Below are positions 53,012-61,383 of a DNA stretch of 64,000 nt, one piece after another. The translations under genes were made by a program, and so were the position numbers. A model generated the notes under the pieces. The model did no database searches. It was not told the DNA's origin and saw nothing but the letters and a program-made list of their open reading frames with translations. Source of the stretch: Clostridiales bacterium (GTDB taxonomy: Bacteria; Bacillota; Clostridia; Oscillospirales; Oscillospiraceae); assembly GCA_021202515.1 (NCBI GenBank), contig JAJQCW010000003.1, forward strand, positions 114,078 through 178,077, written 5' to 3'. Position 1 is the stretch's first letter. Each line of letters starts with the position of its first letter.

Positions 53012-54421
53012 ATGGCTAATATGTGTCCCACCAAGACTCCCATGCCTACCCAGGAGCCTGATGTCCGCAATAAGAACTTTGAAGAGGTAGCCACCGGCTA
53101 CACGCTGGAAATGGCCCAGGGCGAGGCCGCCCGGTGCCTGCACTGCAAAAATATGCCCTGCGTCTCCGGCTGCCCGGTGAACGTGCAGATCCCTGATTTC
53201 ATCAAGAAGATCGTAGACGGCGACCTGGAGGGGGCCTATCAGGTCATCTCCTCCACCAACGCTCTGCCCGCCATCTCCGGGCGCGTCTGCCCCCAGGAGA
53301 GCCAGTGTGAGAGCAAGTGCGTCCGGGGCATCAAGACCGAGCCGGTGGGCATTGGCCGCCTGGAGCGGTTCGTGGCCGACTGGCACCGGGAGAACGTGGA
53401 AGAACAAATGGAAAAGCCCGCCTCCAACGGCCACAAGGTGGCTGTTGTGGGTTCCGGCCCCTCCGGTCTGACCTGCGCCGCCGACCTTGCCAAGCAGGGC
53501 TATCAGGTGACGGTGTTTGAGGCGTTCCACACCGCAGGCGGCGTGCTGGTCTATGGCATCCCGGAGTTCCGTTTGCCCAAGGCCATCGTCGCCGGTGAGG
53601 TGGACAAGCTCAAGGCGCTGGGCGTGGAGATCATGACCGACATGGTCATGGGCAAGGTCCTCTCCATCGACGAGCTGATGGACGACATGGGCTATGAGGC
53701 CGTGTTCATCGGCACCGGCGCGGGCCTGCCCCGGTTTATGAACATCCCCGGCGAGGGGCTGGCTGGCGTCTGCTCCGCCAACGAGTACCTGACCCGCATC
53801 AATCTGATGAAGGGCTACCTGCCCGAATACGACACCCCGGTCATCCAGTCCAAAGCGGTGGCCGTGGTGGGCGGCGGCAACGTGGCTATGGACGCCTGCC
53901 GCTGCGCCAAGCGCATGGGCGCGGAACACGTTTACATCGTCTACCGCCGGGGCGAGGCGGAAATGCCCGCCCGGAACGAGGAGATCGAACACGCCAAGGA
54001 GGAGGGCATCGAGTTCCTGACCCTGTGCAACCCGGTGGAGATCCTCGGCGGCGTGCGGGAGGACGGCAAGCCCTCCGGCCGCGTGGCGGGCTGCAAGTGC
54101 ATCCGCATGGAGCTGGGCGAACCGGACGCCTCTGGTCGCCGCCGCCCCATCGAGGTCCCCGGCAGCGAGTTCGTGCTGGACGTGGACACCGTCATCATGG
54201 CGCTGGGCACCTCTCCCAACCCCCTCATCCGCTCCACCACCCCCGGCCTGGAGGCCAACCGGCGGGGTTGCCTGGTAGTCGGTGAGGACGACGTCTCCAC
54301 CACCCGCACCGGCGTGTTCGCCGGAGGCGACGCCGTCACCGGCGCGGCCACGGTCATCCTGGCCATGGGCGCTGGCAAAAAGGCGGCTGCGGCGATGGAC
54401 AAGTATATTCAGAGCAAATAA
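53012..54421 (+). CDS. nfnB: NfnB / NADPH-dependent glutamate synthase-like large subunit
   Basis: A 469-residue FAD protein (GltA/GltD-like, NfnB). The N-terminal [4Fe-4S] region has CLHCKNMPCVSGCPVNVQIP and CPQESQCESKCVRG. FAD binds at VAVVGSGPSGLTCAADLAKQ. GGVLVYGIPEFRLPKAIVAG and the NADPH-binding VAVVGGGNVAMDACRCAKRM and YRRGEAEMPARNEEIEHA follow, and GVFAGGDAVTGAATVILAMG ends the FAD site. It starts 14 bases after nfnA behind AAGGAGGAAG. No glutamate synthase large chain is present, so Nfn is more likely than GOGAT. A strong terminator follows. Confidence 0.93.
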   Translation: MANMCPTKTPMPTQEPDVRNKNFEEVATGYTLEMAQGEAARCLHCKNMPCVSGCPVNVQIPDFIKKIVDGDLEGAYQVISSTNALPAISGRVCPQESQCESKCVRGIKTEPVGIGRLERFVADWHRENVEEQMEKPASNGHKVAVVGSGPSGLTCAADLAKQGYQVTVFEAFHTAGGVLVYGIPEFRLPKAIVAGEVDKLKALGVEIMTDMVMGKVLSIDELMDDMGYEAVFIGTGAGLPRFMNIPGEGLAGVCSANEYLTRINLMKGYLPEYDTPVIQSKAVAVVGGGNVAMDACRCAKRMGAEHVYIVYRRGEAEMPARNEEIEHAKEEGIEFLTLCNPVEILGGVREDGKPSGRVAGCKCIRMELGEPDASGRRRPIEVPGSEFVLDVDTVIMALGTSPNPLIRSTTPGLEANRRGCLVVGEDDVSTTRTGVFAGGDAVTGAATVILAMGAGKKAAAAMDKYIQSK

Positions 54422-54431
54422 GTAGCTTCAA

Positions 54432-54473
54432 GAAAGGGCAGGACAAGACATAGCGTCGTGTCCTGCCCTTTTG
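54432..54473 (+). terminator. Terminator after nfnB
   Basis: AAAGGGCAGGACA pairs perfectly with TGTCCTGCCCTTT, and TT follows. It ends just before the -10 box of the next gene. Confidence 0.85.
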
Positions 54474-54477
54474 AATC

Positions 54478-54486
54478 TGTTATAAT
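54478..54486 (+). promoter_or_regulatory. Extended -10 promoter of the AT-rich lipoprotein gene
   Basis: TGT-TATAAT lies 24 bases upstream of the ATG, with GGATTAAAGGAG between. No -35 consensus is found at 16-18 bases because that space is the nfnB terminator stem. Confidence 0.5.
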
Positions 54487-54509
54487 TAGGGATTAAAGGA
54501 GATATTTTT

Positions 54510-55526
54510 ATGAAAAGAGTCCTGTCTTTAATTCTGGCCCTTATTATGGTCATTGCTCTGACAGCTTGCAACAGTTCCTCCGGTAAAGTTGAAACATCTG
54601 ATTCCGATAGCGAAAATTCTGAAATGTCAGAACAAGCGGAAATTGAAATTCCTGAGGAAAGTTCTATAAATGATGTTATAGAAGATTCTTCGACCTCATA
54701 TTCTTCCACTTCTTCCACTGAAGAAACTGATGGCGAACCGTTATTATTTAGCGAATTGCTAAATTCCGTTTTTGAAGATTTGAGTTCACAAGTTGATGTT
54801 ATAACCTTTGAAGATTGTATAGCATACTTGGATACATTATCTTTTGACTATTCGAGCATCCAACCGGATTCTGATGTGATGGGGCAAATTACAGTCGATG
54901 ACGATAATGGTTTTTCATTGTATGCTCATTTCTACCCGAATGGCATTGAAGGCCAATACACCTTAACATTATTGTCGTATTCAAATGGAAACTTTGGAGG
55001 AACGGTCTCTGATGATTTACACACGGGAGATGTGTCCTTCACCACTTATGACTATTTTTCGGAACCCCAAAGTACGGTTGTTTCCTCTGTAGAAGATATT
55101 GTTTCGTTTATGGAAGAAGAAGTTCCTTCAAAAGTAGCGGAATATGAGGCATCTATCTCAGAAAATGAGGAGATCAATGTTGAATTTGACGTTTCATATG
55201 AAATTATTGATAAAAAAGTTTATTTTACAATAAACACTAATCTTCCTGATAATGCAGTCTTAATGCTTACCTTATCCGATGGAAATTATAAAGGGCAAGC
55301 AAAAGTTACTGTGAACAATGGAGTTGCAATTAGTGAAGGCTTTGGTCGAAGCGGTGCAGATTTCAGTGGAACGTACACATTGACCGTAAGTATGTCAATG
55401 GCGAGATTGCAAGATGATTCTGTTATTGCCGTAATTGGAACACAAGGAGAGTTTTTGACTGGCGAGTATGTTCAATCATCTGAGAGTGGAAATTACTTAT
55501 CAGGCACATTTGAGGTAAATTTTTAG
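54510..55526 (+). CDS. AT-rich lipoprotein, 338 residues, unknown function
   Basis: MKRVLSLILALIMVIALTAC is a lipoprotein signal with lipobox LTAC. A Ser/Glu/Asp linker (about 22-75) is followed by beta-rich sequence I do not recognise (for example FSLYAHFYPNGIEGQYTLTL and VEFDVSYEIIDKKVYFTINT). By eye the gene has far more A and T than its neighbours, with AT-ending codons such as gaa, aat and tta, which points to transfer from a lower-GC relative. AAAGGAG precedes the ATG. The next gene, 34 bases on, may share its transcript. Confidence 0.82.
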   Translation: MKRVLSLILALIMVIALTACNSSSGKVETSDSDSENSEMSEQAEIEIPEESSINDVIEDSSTSYSSTSSTEETDGEPLLFSELLNSVFEDLSSQVDVITFEDCIAYLDTLSFDYSSIQPDSDVMGQITVDDDNGFSLYAHFYPNGIEGQYTLTLLSYSNGNFGGTVSDDLHTGDVSFTTYDYFSEPQSTVVSSVEDIVSFMEEEVPSKVAEYEASISENEEINVEFDVSYEIIDKKVYFTINTNLPDNAVLMLTLSDGNYKGQAKVTVNNGVAISEGFGRSGADFSGTYTLTVSMSMARLQDDSVIAVIGTQGEFLTGEYVQSSESGNYLSGTFEVNF

Positions 55527-55560
55527 CAACGTAAACACTTGTACATAGGAGAGATTTTTT

Positions 55561-56316
55561 ATGGGTTCAGAGAAAAATATGCCGCCAGAAAACCCACCTT
55601 CTGATACTGTATCAGAAGATAGCGTTGTTATTTTAGATGACCAGCCTCGGATGGTGCGCCTTCTGGTGCGACTGCCACAGGCGGCGGTGGCGGGTATCCT
55701 TGCCGTTGCTATGCTGGTTGTCTTTGGCTTGGGGTACGGTGCCGCCAATTATAACGTACAGAACCGTCTTGTTGCCGCCCAATCCGCCGGGTACGACACC
55801 GGTTATGCAGAAGGGCAAACGGCTGGATATGATACAGGGTACAGCGAGGGGAATGCTTCTGGATACGATTCCGGTTATGACGATGGTACATCGGACGGAT
55901 ATAGCTCTGGATACGAGGAAGGGGCTGTTGCCGGATATGATTCTGGCTATGACGCTGGGGTTGCTGTAAGTTATGACACGGGGTATGAGGAGGGGTACTC
56001 CGCCGGAACGACAGACGGCTATGATTCCGGCTATTCAGAGGGCCAGACCGCTGGACATGACGCAGGATATGAGGAGGGTTACAGTGCTGGAAAGGCAGCG
56101 GTAACTTCATCTTCGTCCAGTTCCACAAGTTCCAGCGATTCCGGTAATTCTTACACCTATTCCAATTCTGTGGCGGACAGTACCACAGTCTATGTCAGCA
56201 AAAGCGGTCATAAAATTCATCTTCGTTCTAATTGCAGCGGCATGAAATACTACACGGAAATGACCTACGCCACCGCCAAATCGAAGGGCTACGAGGAGTG
56301 CAAGAACTGCTTCTAA
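55561..56316 (+). CDS. Membrane protein with Gly-Tyr repeats and a small Cys-rich C-terminal domain
   Basis: A 251-residue protein. An acidic cytoplasmic N-terminus (1-30) precedes one membrane helix (about 40-60, AAVAGILAVAMLVVFGLGYG). Eight 12-residue repeats of the pattern xGYDSGYxEGxx follow (about 76-175), then a Ser-rich linker (about 178-205). The last domain (about 212-251) reads VYVSKSGHKIHLRSNCSGMK to KGYEECKNCF, like the small zinc-type domain with C-x(n)-GYxxCxxC found at the ends of secreted nucleases and surface proteins. The repeats probably form a stalk that carries the domain beyond the membrane. AGGAGAG precedes the ATG. No enzyme activity is evident. Confidence 0.82.
   Translation: MGSEKNMPPENPPSDTVSEDSVVILDDQPRMVRLLVRLPQAAVAGILAVAMLVVFGLGYGAANYNVQNRLVAAQSAGYDTGYAEGQTAGYDTGYSEGNASGYDSGYDDGTSDGYSSGYEEGAVAGYDSGYDAGVAVSYDTGYEEGYSAGTTDGYDSGYSEGQTAGHDAGYEEGYSAGKAAVTSSSSSSTSSSDSGNSYTYSNSVADSTTVYVSKSGHKIHLRSNCSGMKYYTEMTYATAKSKGYEECKNCF
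55786..56085 (+). repeat. Coding tandem repeat, eight 36-base units (12 residues each)
   Basis: Units such as AGYDTGYAEGQT, AGYDTGYSEGNA, SGYDSGYDDGTS and DGYDSGYSEGQT repeat in frame with one 4-residue spacer after unit six. The DNA repeats are diverged at third positions, so they are old or under protein-level selection. Confidence 0.85.
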
Positions 56317-56440
56317 GGCAATTTTCCCAATGTAAATCTGACCCGCCAAAGAGGAGACGGGTACCAATGTCACTTTTGTTTGTTCCCTTCCCGTCAGAAA
56401 CATCCCGCCTTTTTTGTGCGTTATCTGTGGACTTTGTGAA

Positions 56441-56469
56441 TTGACCGAAAAGAAAAAAAGTGATAAAAT
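56441..56469 (+). promoter_or_regulatory. Promoter of pcrA
   Basis: TTGACC, exactly 17 bases, TAAAAT. Expected start near 56476, about 28 bases before the ATG. Confidence 0.7.
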
Positions 56470-56503
56470 ACAAATAAAAAAGGCGGAAAAAGAGGGAAGA
56501 GAA

Positions 56504-59020
56504 ATGTTGAACGAACAAAATTCCAACCGATTCTGCGCCCTGCGGCGAAGCGTCATCGCGCTGGACTACCAAAACCTGAACCCGGAGCAGCGGGAGGGCG
56601 TTCTGACCACCCAGGGGCCGCTGCTGCTGCTGGCGGGAGCTGGCAGCGGCAAGACCACGGTCCTCATCAACCGCATCGCCAACCTCATCAAGTACGGCCA
56701 GGGCAGCGACTCTTCCGAGGTGCCCGACTGGGTGACGGAGGAGGACGTGGCTTTTCTGGAGGACTATCTGAACGCCCCCAACGAGGCCGACCGCTCCCGT
56801 GCGGAAATGCTCTGCAAGCTGCGTCCTGCGGCCCCCTGGTCCATCATCGCCATCACCTTCACCAACAAGGCGGCGGGGGAGCTGAAATCCCGGCTGGAGG
56901 CCATGCTGGGGCCGGAGGGCCAGGACGTGTGGGCGTTTACCTTCCACTCCGCCTGCGTCCGCATCCTGCGGCGGGACATCGACAAGCTGGGCTACCGCAC
57001 CGCCTTCACCATTTACGACACCGACGACTCCCTCCGGGTCATCAAAGAGATTTTGAAGGCCCAGAACGTGGACGACAAGATGTTCCCGCCCCGGATGGTC
57101 CTCAGCAATATCTCCAGAGCCAAGGACAACATGCAGTTGGCGGCGGATTACCTGGCGGAGAGCCAGAAGTCCGGCGATATCCGGCAAATTCAAATCGGCA
57201 AAATTTACGTGGACTATGAAAAGCGGCTCCGGGAGGCCGACGCGCTGGACTTCGACGACCTGATCCTCCAGACCGTCCGGCTGCTCCAGTCCAGCCAGGA
57301 GGCCAGAGACTACTGGCAGCGGAAGTTCCGTTATGTGCTGGTGGACGAGTACCAGGACACCAACCACCTGCAATATCTGCTGGCGGCGCTGCTGGCGGGA
57401 GAGCGCAAAAACATCTGCGTGGTGGGGGACGACGACCAGTCCATCTACCGGTTCCGGGGAGCCACCATCGAGAACATCCTGGACTTCGAGAGCCAGTACA
57501 AGGGGGCGCGGGTCATCCGGCTGGAGCAGAACTACCGTTCCACCCAGAACATCCTGAACGCCGCCAACGCCGTCATCCGCAACAACACCGGGCGCAAGGG
57601 CAAGAACCTGTGGACCCAGCACGAGGGTGGCGACAAGGTCAAGGTCTACACCGCCATGAACGAAAACGACGAGGCCCAGTACGTGGCCGCCCAGGTGCTG
57701 GCGGGCATCAGCAAGGGCCGGGACTGGAAGGACTTCGCCGTCCTCTACCGGATGAACGTTCAGTCCAACCAGCTTGAGTATGCCTTCAAGCGCAACGCCA
57801 TCCCCTACAAAGTCGTGGGCGGCACCAAGTTCTTTGACCGGGCGGAGGTCAAGGACATGCTGGCCTATCTCTGCGTCATCAACAATCCGGCGGACGACCT
57901 GCGGCTGCGCCGCATCATCAACACCCCCGCCCGCGGCATCGGCAACCGCACCATCGAGATCGCCACGGGCATCGCCCAGCAGTTGGGCCTCCCTCTGTAT
58001 GAAGTGGTCAGCCACGCCGCGGACTACCCCATGCTGCAAAAGAGCCTGCCCAAGCTCCAGGCGTTTGCGGACATGATGGAGGGCCTGCGGGAGAAGGCGG
58101 AGACCATGGCGCTGACCGACTTCTATGACGAGGTCATCGCCGCCACCGGCTATGTGGCCGCGCTGGAGGCCAAAAAGACCGTGGAAAACCGCACCCGTGT
58201 GGAGAACGTCCACGAGCTAAAATCCTCTATCCAGGGCTACCTGGAAAACGCCGTTGACGGCACGCTGGAGGGCTTCTTGGACGAGGTCGCCCTCTACACC
58301 GACCTGGACAGCGTGGACGAAAAGGAAAACGCCGTGGTCATCATGACCATGCACGCCGCCAAGGGGCTGGAGTTCCCGGTGGTGTTCGTGGTGGGCATGG
58401 AGGACGGCCTGTTCCCCGGTATGCGCTCCATCGGCGACACCGAGGAGATGGAGGAGGAGCGCCGTCTGTGCTATGTGGCGCTGACAAGGGCCAGAGAGAC
58501 CCTGTGCCTGTCCTGCGCCCGGCAGCGAATGCTCTTCGGCCACACCACCAGCAACAAGCCCTCCCGTTTCCTGGAAGAAATTCCGGAGGAGTACATCGAG
58601 AAGTCGGGCCGCAGTCTCACCGAAGAAAACCGGGAGTACGGCGGACGCTGGAAGGACAGCAGCCAGAGCGAAAACGGCGAGCGTCCCCGCTATGCCGGGC
58701 GCACTGGAGGACGGGGAAGCTACGGCGCTCGTCCCCGCCGTCCCCGCCGGGACGACGGCAAGCCTCTGGGCGGCGGCATCAGCGTCAGCCATGCGGTGGC
58801 GCCCACCGGCCAGCGGGCGGTGCAAGCCACGTTTAACCTGCTCAGCCAGTTCAAAAAGGGCGACATGGTGGACCACTCCGCCTTCGGCAAGGGGATGATC
58901 GTCAGCATCCTGCCCATGGGCGGCGACGCCCTGGTGGAGGTCGCCTTCGACGGCGTGGGCAACAAGAAGCTGATGCTCAAGGCCGCGTCCCAGCATATGA
59001 AAAAGGTGGAGAGTTTGTAA
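56504..59020 (+). CDS. pcrA: UvrD/PcrA-type DNA helicase
   Basis: An 838-residue superfamily 1 helicase for repair and plasmid or replication maintenance. LNPEQREGVLTTQGPLLLLA and AGAGSGKTTVLINRIANLIK hold the Q motif and Walker A. ITFTNKAAGELKSRL is motif Ia, VLVDEYQDTNHLQYLL motif II, VGDDDQSIYRFRGATIENIL motif III, LEQNYRSTQNILNAAN motif IV, VVIMTMHAAKGLEFPVVFV motif V and CYVALTRARETL motif VI. A roughly 45-residue acidic insert follows motif I, and the C-terminus carries a PcrA-type tail (FKKGDMVDHSAFGKGMIVSI). The ORF-track start at 56414 lies in the promoter; ATG 56504 follows AGAGGGAAGAG. Confidence 0.95.
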   Translation: MLNEQNSNRFCALRRSVIALDYQNLNPEQREGVLTTQGPLLLLAGAGSGKTTVLINRIANLIKYGQGSDSSEVPDWVTEEDVAFLEDYLNAPNEADRSRAEMLCKLRPAAPWSIIAITFTNKAAGELKSRLEAMLGPEGQDVWAFTFHSACVRILRRDIDKLGYRTAFTIYDTDDSLRVIKEILKAQNVDDKMFPPRMVLSNISRAKDNMQLAADYLAESQKSGDIRQIQIGKIYVDYEKRLREADALDFDDLILQTVRLLQSSQEARDYWQRKFRYVLVDEYQDTNHLQYLLAALLAGERKNICVVGDDDQSIYRFRGATIENILDFESQYKGARVIRLEQNYRSTQNILNAANAVIRNNTGRKGKNLWTQHEGGDKVKVYTAMNENDEAQYVAAQVLAGISKGRDWKDFAVLYRMNVQSNQLEYAFKRNAIPYKVVGGTKFFDRAEVKDMLAYLCVINNPADDLRLRRIINTPARGIGNRTIEIATGIAQQLGLPLYEVVSHAADYPMLQKSLPKLQAFADMMEGLREKAETMALTDFYDEVIAATGYVAALEAKKTVENRTRVENVHELKSSIQGYLENAVDGTLEGFLDEVALYTDLDSVDEKENAVVIMTMHAAKGLEFPVVFVVGMEDGLFPGMRSIGDTEEMEEERRLCYVALTRARETLCLSCARQRMLFGHTTSNKPSRFLEEIPEEYIEKSGRSLTEENREYGGRWKDSSQSENGERPRYAGRTGGRGSYGARPRRPRRDDGKPLGGGISVSHAVAPTGQRAVQATFNLLSQFKKGDMVDHSAFGKGMIVSILPMGGDALVEVAFDGVGNKKLMLKAASQHMKKVESL

Positions 59021-59030
59021 AGATGTTTGA

Positions 59031-59124
59031 AACCCCTCCACCATGCTTCGCATATGCCGCCTTCAGGCGGTGGCGCAGGGAGGGGCAAAGCCCCGGAAGT
59101 GCCGCTTGACGGCGGAGGGGTTTT
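59031..59124 (+). repeat. Dispersed GC-rich intergenic palindromic repeat, copy 3
   Basis: It starts AACCCCTCC and ends GGAGGGGTT, a perfect terminal inverted repeat. Inside it shares GCCGCCTTCAGGCGGTGGCG, CAGGGAG and GGAAGTGCCGCTTGACGGCG with copy 1, but lacks the CCTCCCCTGAAAGGGGAGG hairpin. It begins 10 bases after the pcrA stop. Confidence 0.75.
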
Positions 59125-59169
59125 CCGCACCACTAAATAAACAAAATCCCCTATTACACACGACACCTC

Positions 59170-59201
59170 AAGGCGACGGCAGCACAGCCGCCGCCTTTTT
59201 T
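59170..59201 (+). terminator. Terminator downstream of pcrA
   Basis: AAGGCGACGGC and GCCGCCGCCTT pair with one mismatch, followed by TTTT. It sits between pcrA and the converging dpaB. Confidence 0.7.
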
Positions 59202-59217
59202 GTAGTTCGTTGCCCGT

Positions 59218-59805
59218 TCACACGCGGCCCAGCAGCACCGGCTGGAGCTGCTGCCCCTCCACCGCGGCCTCGACGGTCTGGGGGATGAGGCTCATCTCCG
59301 CCACCAGCGAAGCGGGCTTCCCCTCCGGGTCGTCCTGGCGGAAGGGCACCAGATAGACGTTTTTCCGGCAGCTTAGCTCCCCCAGGTTCCGCAGGGAGAC
59401 GGTCAGCCCATCGTTGGTGGACACAGCCAAAATCAAGGGCCGCCCGTTGCGGAGATGGGCCTTGGCCGCCATGGTGACGGTGGTGTCGGTGATGCCCCAA
59501 GCCAATTTAGCCAGGGTGTTCCCCGTGCACGGAGCGATGACCAGGGCGTCCAGCAGCTTTTTGGGGCCGATTGGCTCCGCCTGGGGGATGGTCAGAATGG
59601 GCGGACAGCCGCAGATGCGCTCCACCTCCCGGCGGAGGTCCGCAGCGCTGCCGAAGCGGGTGTCGGTGGCGGCGCAGTTCTCTGACAGCAGCGGCGTCAC
59701 CGCGCCGAAGCGCTCCTTCACCGCCTCCAGCGCTGGGAGGACCTTGTGGAGGGTGCAGAAGGACCCGGTCAGCCCAAAGCCCACCCGAATTTGTGCCCCG
59801 CTCAC
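59218..59805 (-). CDS. dpaB: Dipicolinate synthase subunit B (DpaB, SpoVFB)
   Basis: A 195-residue flavoprotein-fold subunit of dipicolinate synthase, which makes the spore core chelator from dihydrodipicolinate in the mother cell. RVGFGLTGSFCTLHKVLPAL is the FMN-type N-terminus. LVIAPCTGNTLAKLAWGITD and VTMAAKAHLRNGRPLILAVS are the conserved flavoprotein blocks, with NDGLTVSLRNLGELSCRKNV near the end. Start GTG 59805 follows GGAGGTGG and overlaps dpaA by 4 bases. The 496-residue ORF-track frame running upstream is a read-through in another frame of dpaA. Confidence 0.94.
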   Translation of the reverse strand: MSGAQIRVGFGLTGSFCTLHKVLPALEAVKERFGAVTPLLSENCAATDTRFGSAADLRREVERICGCPPILTIPQAEPIGPKKLLDALVIAPCTGNTLAKLAWGITDTTVTMAAKAHLRNGRPLILAVSTNDGLTVSLRNLGELSCRKNVYLVPFRQDDPEGKPASLVAEMSLIPQTVEAAVEGQQLQPVLLGRV

Positions 59806-60674
59806 AGCGCCACCTCCTGCAAGATGTGGTAAACCGTATCCCGGATGATCTTCCCGGAGGTCACAGGGGCCACCTTCCCCGGCAGGGACAGCGCCCAAAT
59901 GACCTTGACCCCCAGATTGGCCGCGGCCTCCAGGTCCACGCCGCCGGGCTTGGAGGCCAGGTCGATGACCAGCGTCCCCGCGTCCAGGTCGTGGAGCCTG
60001 GCCCCGTCCAGCACCTGTGCGGGAACGGTGTTGACGACCAGTTGATAACCCCCCAGCCAGCCGTCGAGCTGGTCTGTATGTTCCGACCAGTAGCCGTAGG
60101 ATTCGATCCAGGCCAGGTCCGCGAAGTTCCGGGCGGAGACCGTCACCCTGGCCCCCAGGCCCTTGAGCCGGTGGGCCAGCAGCTTGCCCAGCCGTCCGAA
60201 CCCGATGACCAGCACCCGCGCCCCAAACAGGGTGGTGGGCAGCTCCTCCATGGCGATTTGAATGGCCCCCTCCACCGTGGGGACGGCATTCTTGATTTCC
60301 AGCTCCTCCCGTGCGAAGTAGTCCTGTAGGTTCAGCCCCTTGCTCTGGGCGTAAGCGGTCAGTTCCGGGGAGACCCGCCCCGCGCAGACGAGCTGTCCCG
60401 GGCGCAGGGCGTCCAGCACCGTTTTGACGGGTATCTTCTGGTCGGAGAGGGGCGCGTTCAGCACGCCGTCGTCCACCGTCACCGGCAGGGGAAGAATGAC
60501 GCACTGGGCGCGCTCGATGCCCCGCAGGGTGTCGGAACCGGGCAGCGTGTTGGGGTCGGGCCGCCGCTCCATGGCGTAGGTCTGGACCCAGTGACCGTCG
60601 TCGGTCAGCAGTTGGGCCAGCTTCACCTGGCGCAGGTCGCCGCCCACCACCCAGATATTCAGTTCCTGTCGCAA
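59802..60674 (-). CDS. dpaA: Dipicolinate synthase subunit A (DpaA, SpoVFA)
   Basis: A 290-residue NAD(P)-binding subunit. The N-terminal ELNIWVVGGDLRQVKLAQLL is typical of DpaA, as are the central ELEIKNAVPTVEGAIQIAME and the Rossmann motif VLVIGFGRLGKLLAHRLKGL. IDLASKPGGVDLEAAANLGV and LSLPGKVAPVTSGKIIRDTV close the protein. The start is TTG 60674 behind GGAAGGTG. With dpaB it forms a two-gene sporulation operon. A mother-cell type promoter is proposed upstream. It confirms that the organism is a spore former. Confidence 0.94.
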   Translation of the reverse strand: MRQELNIWVVGGDLRQVKLAQLLTDDGHWVQTYAMERRPDPNTLPGSDTLRGIERAQCVILPLPVTVDDGVLNAPLSDQKIPVKTVLDALRPGQLVCAGRVSPELTAYAQSKGLNLQDYFAREELEIKNAVPTVEGAIQIAMEELPTTLFGARVLVIGFGRLGKLLAHRLKGLGARVTVSARNFADLAWIESYGYWSEHTDQLDGWLGGYQLVVNTVPAQVLDGARLHDLDAGTLVIDLASKPGGVDLEAAANLGVKVIWALSLPGKVAPVTSGKIIRDTVYHILQEVAL

Positions 60675-60705
60675 AATCGCAGCACCTTCCTTGTTTGTGG
60701 TACCC

Positions 60706-60732
60706 CATCCTATGCGGAGAAGGCGGAAAGGT
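60706..60732 (-). promoter_or_regulatory. Candidate sigma-K-like promoter of dpaAB
   Basis: On the minus strand AC, 16 bases, CATAGGATG. The sigma-K consensus is AC then CATAnnnTA, so eight of nine -10 positions fit. dpaAB is known to be sigma-K dependent in Bacillus. The site is about 32 bases before the TTG start. Confidence 0.4.
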
Positions 60733-60747
60733 GCGACCTGGCGAGGC

Positions 60748-61383
60748 TCAGTCCTCCCAGTTGGCGGCGGTCAAAATCTCTATCTGTGGCTGTGGCTTTT
60801 GGGGCCTGTTGCTCTCGTTTTTCTGCCAGGTGCGAACGCAGGCCCTCCAGTCTTTGATTTTGGTTTTCCCTCGCATCCAGCCGCTGGCCTCGTAGAATTC
60901 CACAAACTGCCCGGCGTCCAACCGGTAGCCCTTCTCGTTGCAGTATTCCTGTACCTCCGCAACCGTAGGGGGAATAAATTTGGTTTGACGCTTTTTTGAA
61001 GGCGCGTCAGCGCACCCTCGCGTGTTTGTTTTGGTTTCATTCTCCGTTTCAGTTACATTCTCAGTTTCATTTTCAGTTTCATTAGGTTCTGAACCGGCAA
61101 ACCGGCGGTTTTCCTCTTCCAAACCATTGGTTTCTTCCGGCGGAACCATCGGTTCCTTGGAGCGTCCGCCCCGCTTTCCGTTTACGCGCCGCTGTTTGTT
61201 CGCGTCCAGATTCGCCCGCATAACGGGAAACACGGCGCGGGTCATGGCGGAGGCAAGCTCCGGTTCCTTATCCTCCAGCGCATAGCGGACGATTGCCCAA
61301 AAGGTTGCAAGCTGATCCTTGGGCCGCATCTCCGCGATGGATTCCATAAAACTCCGATAAAAAACAAACGATTCAACTGCCAT
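60748..61383 (-). CDS. DUF6291-family phage-associated protein
   Basis: A 211-residue protein. The N-terminal SFVFYRSFMESIAEMRPKDQ, LATFWAIVRYALEDKEPEL and FPVMRANLDANKQRRVNGKR match the DUF6291 domain common in Clostridia prophages and plasmids. A low-complexity linker (ENETENVTETENETK) leads to a C-terminal helical part, PPTVAEVQEYCNEKGYRLDA and WMRGKTKIKDWRACVRTWQK, like the C-terminal DNA-replication-accessory segment of phage proteins. ATG 61383 follows AGGAGG; the ORF-track start is upstream. It probably belongs to the prophage edge. Confidence 0.8.
   Translation of the reverse strand: MAVESFVFYRSFMESIAEMRPKDQLATFWAIVRYALEDKEPELASAMTRAVFPVMRANLDANKQRRVNGKRGGRSKEPMVPPEETNGLEEENRRFAGSEPNETENETENVTETENETKTNTRGCADAPSKKRQTKFIPPTVAEVQEYCNEKGYRLDAGQFVEFYEASGWMRGKTKIKDWRACVRTWQKNESNRPQKPQPQIEILTAANWED

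Noticed and set aside
53012-54421. Glutamate synthase small subunit (GltD)
   Set aside because: No large GOGAT chain is nearby and the partner gene is NfnA-like, so NfnB is the better call.
55786-56085. CRISPR-like or non-coding tandem array
   Set aside because: The 36-base periodicity has no spacers and translates in one frame as Gly-Tyr repeats, so it is a coding repeat.
56228-58213. 661-residue minus-strand ORF opposite pcrA
   Set aside because: Antisense shadow with Val/Leu/Gly/His bias; helicase motifs are on the plus strand.
59218-60708. 496-residue minus-strand ORF covering both dpa genes
   Set aside because: Only its last 195 residues are DpaB; the upstream part is an out-of-frame reading of dpaA, and GTG 59805 has a clear GGAGGTGG site.
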